Positions 6,081 to 7,427 of a DNA stretch of 7,427 bases are shown one piece after another; within the stretch, counting starts at the first letter, position 1; each line of letters starts with the position of its first letter. The notes under the pieces are model-generated. The model was not told the origin of the DNA. It did no database searches and was given only the letters and a program-made list of their open reading frames with translations. Made by a program: the position numbers and the translations under genes. Origin of the DNA: Oscillospiraceae bacterium (GTDB lineage Bacteria > Bacillota > Clostridia > Oscillospirales > Ruminococcaceae); contig CAAFQL010000388.1 in assembly GCA_900765125.1 (NCBI GenBank), positions 1 through 7,427 of the forward strand. The letters run 5' to 3'.

Positions 6081-7037
6081 TTATCGGTTTATGTGTTTTT
6101 CAATAAACCGTCTTACAGTGTTTTCATAAAGCTCATGGTTTTCATAATATGATGCTCCATGTGCAGCATTCTCTACAAGTAAAAGTTCCTTTTCTGAACT
6201 ACACTGTTCATAGTTTTTTTTGCTCATCCATGTTGGTACGAAGTCATCTTCTGTACCGTGTATAAACAGAATAGGCAAACTTGTCTGACGTACAGCTTCC
6301 AGTGTGGAATAATCACGAAAGCCATAGCCTGCTTTTTTACGGCAAAGTGCATCATTTATATTCATGACCGGAAATGCAGGCAGGTGGTAGTCACGTTTAA
6401 GAATATGCGAAAATACATCATAAGGAGAGGTGAATGCACAGTCAGCTATAATAGCTTTTACACTTTCAGAAAGTCCCGGAAGTGCTGATGCCATAAGCAC
6501 AGTTGAAGCACCCATAGAAACTCCATAAAGCACAATTTTCTTTTTCTTATCAAAGCGCTTATCGATATAGTTTATCCAGCTTTGGCAATCGAACCTGTCG
6601 AGGATACCAAAACCGATATAATCGCCTTCACTTTTACCGTGTGCTCTGTGATCAACAAGTAAACAGTCATAGCCAAGCTTATGGAAGTAAACAGCAATAG
6701 ATGAACAGTCACGTAATCCGCATCCGGTATATCCGTGATTGCAGATGACAAGTTTTTCCGTTTTTTTATCAGCAGGGAAGTAGTCGCCATGAAGCTTCAG
6801 ACCATCACGAGACATAATAACTATATGTTCAAGATCCTGTGCTGTGAGCCATTCACGATTTGGTGTGATAAATTTTTTATATTCATCCCACTTTTTCATA
6901 TCTGCCATTTCACTGATGTCAACTCGAAGTTCGTCCTGCCTTGGAATTACACGTTCAAACAATGTCATTGCTCCGGCAGTACATACTGCTGCTGTACTGC
7001 CGGCTAATGCAGCTGCGCCTATCAGTAATTTTCGCAT
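6081..7037 (-). CDS. Alpha/beta hydrolase with N-terminal membrane anchor
   Basis: This is a serine hydrolase of the alpha/beta fold (318 residues), of the YqkD/BEM46-like type that acts on esters, thioesters or amides; the substrate is unknown. The N-terminus MRKLL plus a hydrophobic stretch (about 4-25) looks like a signal anchor or uncleaved signal peptide, placing the enzyme at the membrane. The oxyanion/HG strand is CNHGYTG (99-105), followed by DHRAHGKS (129-136). The nucleophile is Ser174 in GVSMG (172-176), the acid is probably Asp264 in HGTEDDFVP (260-268) and the base is His293 in NAAHGAS (290-296), so the triad is complete. It is the first gene of the operon, with AAGGAG nine bases before the ATG. 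In this setting it may release, edit or degrade the acyl product, like a type II thioesterase or amidase; that is inference from context. Confidence 0.9.
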   Translation of the reverse strand: MRKLLIGAAALAGSTAAVCTAGAMTLFERVIPRQDELRVDISEMADMKKWDEYKKFITPNREWLTAQDLEHIVIMSRDGLKLHGDYFPADKKTEKLVICNHGYTGCGLRDCSSIAVYFHKLGYDCLLVDHRAHGKSEGDYIGFGILDRFDCQSWINYIDKRFDKKKKIVLYGVSMGASTVLMASALPGLSESVKAIIADCAFTSPYDVFSHILKRDYHLPAFPVMNINDALCRKKAGYGFRDYSTLEAVRQTSLPILFIHGTEDDFVPTWMSKKNYEQCSSEKELLLVENAAHGASYYENHELYENTVRRFIEKHINR

Positions 7038-7059
7038 TATGATACACTCCTTTTCAATT

Positions 7060-7071
7060 ATCTTTAAAGAT
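7060..7071. promoter_or_regulatory. 12-bp perfect palindrome in the operon leader
   Basis: ATCTTTAAAGAT is a perfect palindrome in the untranslated leader of the lipid operon, touching the first operator by one base. It could be a further protein site or simply chance in AT-rich sequence; nothing else supports a role. Confidence 0.2.
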
Positions 7072-7089
7072 TTCGACCAGTGGTCGAAA
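7071..7089. promoter_or_regulatory. Operator 1 (perfect palindrome), likely TetR site
   Basis: TTTCGACCAGTGGTCGAAA is a perfect 9-bp inverted repeat around one central base, the size and form of a TetR-family operator. It lies at about +8 to +26 relative to the predicted start of the leftward operon, where a bound repressor would block transcription. A related copy lies 44 bp away, and the divergent gene encodes a TetR-type protein. Confidence 0.85.
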
Positions 7090-7102
7090 CTTCATCACAT
7101 TC

Positions 7103-7131
7103 ATTATATCACCTTTTCGACCGCCGGTCAA
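7103..7131 (-). promoter_or_regulatory. Sigma-A promoter of the hydrolase-to-SCP2 operon (extended -10)
   Basis: Read on the minus strand: TTGACC (7131-7126), a 17-bp spacer and TATAAT (7108-7103) with TG one base before it (TGATATAAT). The start point is predicted near 7096, about 59 nt before the hydrolase ATG. The -35 and part of the spacer lie inside operator 2, and operator 1 lies just after the start point, so the promoter is strong but probably repressed. Confidence 0.88.
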
Positions 7132-7133
7132 CT
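7115..7133. promoter_or_regulatory. Operator 2 (imperfect palindrome), likely TetR site
   Basis: TTTCGACCGCCGGTCAACT shares the left half TTTCGACC with operator 1 and keeps the GGTC core of the right half; the outer right bases diverge, apparently because they also encode the -35 hexamer TTGACC of the leftward promoter. Centre-to-centre distance to operator 1 is 44 bp, about four helical turns. Confidence 0.75.
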
Positions 7134-7154
7134 GTTTTTTCTCATAAATTTAAC

Positions 7155-7183
7155 TTGCTAATTAGATTATATTATGGTATAAT
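7155..7183 (+). promoter_or_regulatory. Promoter of the TetR-family regulator gene (extended -10)
   Basis: TTGCTA (7155-7160), a 17-bp spacer and TATAAT (7178-7183), with TG one base before the -10 (TGGTATAAT). The start point should be near 7190, about 40 nt before the ATG. Operator 2 ends 21 bp upstream of the -35, so direct steric self-repression is not obvious from the layout. Confidence 0.8.
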
Positions 7184-7230
7184 ATTACAGAATGTAGATA
7201 ATATTGCAATGCAGACGGGAGAATGTTACT

Positions 7231-7427
7231 ATGAATGAAAATAAAATCGAAAGTAAAATAGATATAATTCTGAATTCAGCTGAAGATCTTATGTGTAAGA
7301 TGGAGGCACCAAATCGTGATATTACGGTCAACATGATAGCTAAAAATGCCGGAATAGGAAAGGGAAGTATTTATTACTATTTTGAGAGCAAAGATGATAT
7401 AATTGATGCAGTAATAGAGCGAAGTTA
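7231..7427 (+). CDS. TetR-family transcriptional regulator (partial, 3' end outside window)
   Basis: This is the DNA-binding N-terminus of a one-component repressor; 65 full codons are visible before the window ends. Helix 1 spans about residues 6-24 (IESKIDIILNSAEDLM), and the helix-turn-helix follows at about 31-51: ITVNMIAKNAGIGKGSIYYYFESKDD, with the family hallmark of a Gly-rich turn and a recognition helix ending in YYYF then xSKDD. The start ATG has GGGAGA (7217-7222) eight bases upstream; an earlier ATG at 7223 stops after three codons. The gene is transcribed away from the five-gene lipid operon, and the shared region holds two palindromic sites at the operon promoter, so this protein is the obvious candidate repressor. 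Its ligand-binding C-terminal domain, which would show the inducer class, is outside the window; a lipid or acyl compound would fit. Confidence 0.93.
   Translation, partial: MNENKIESKIDIILNSAEDLMCKMEAPNRDITVNMIAKNAGIGKGSIYYYFESKDDIIDAVIERS

Noticed and set aside
6735..7161. Plus-strand open frames of 90 and 105 codons overlapping the hydrolase 5' end and the divergent promoter region
   Set aside because: They run antisense through the hydrolase and across the operators and promoter; their products show no family features.
1..7427. CRISPR arrays, tRNA/rRNA genes, transposases or attachment repeats
   Set aside because: I saw no repeated spacer arrays, no cloverleaf-like stretch in the gaps and no transposase motifs; all long stretches are explained by the listed genes.

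Overview
The window is AT-rich, with closely packed genes, strong AGGAGG-type ribosome binding sites and textbook sigma-A promoters (TTGACA/TTGACC, 17 bp, TGnTATAAT). It looks like a low-GC Firmicute, most likely an anaerobic gut-type Clostridia (Ruminococcus/Eubacterium-like). That assignment is inferred from style; there is no rRNA or marker gene to prove it.

Left region (1-2151, all on the minus strand): a polar amino acid ABC importer operon in the order lipoprotein solute-binding protein, permease, ATPase. The ATPase runs off the left edge after 221 codons. The operon is driven by a near-perfect extended -10 promoter at 2223-2251, and its transcript is predicted to start with a small hairpin.

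Gap (2152-2496): no gene. It holds the importer promoter, the hairpin just after its start point, and a perfect 13-bp intrinsic terminator (2375-2410) that ends the second operon.

Central and right region (2497-7037, all minus strand): five genes spaced 11-28 nt apart, in transcription order membrane-anchored alpha/beta hydrolase, free-standing NRPS-type condensation-domain protein, free-standing acyl/peptidyl carrier protein, free-standing AMP-forming acyl ligase, and SCP2-type lipid-binding protein. Together these make a minimal dissociated assembly line: the ligase would activate a carboxylic acid (probably fatty) and load it on the carrier, and the condensation protein would pass it to a free amine or alcohol. 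The hydrolase and the SCP2 protein could release, edit, or bind the lipid product. This is the most interesting part of the window. I recall published small adenylation/carrier/condensation clusters from gut Clostridia that make fatty acid amides; relation to those is a hypothesis only.

Right edge (7231-7427, plus strand): the start of a divergent TetR-family regulator. The 193-bp divergent region contains both promoters and two related TTTCGACC-type operators, one covering the -35 of the lipid operon and one just after its start point, so the operon is very probably repressed by this TetR protein until a ligand is bound.
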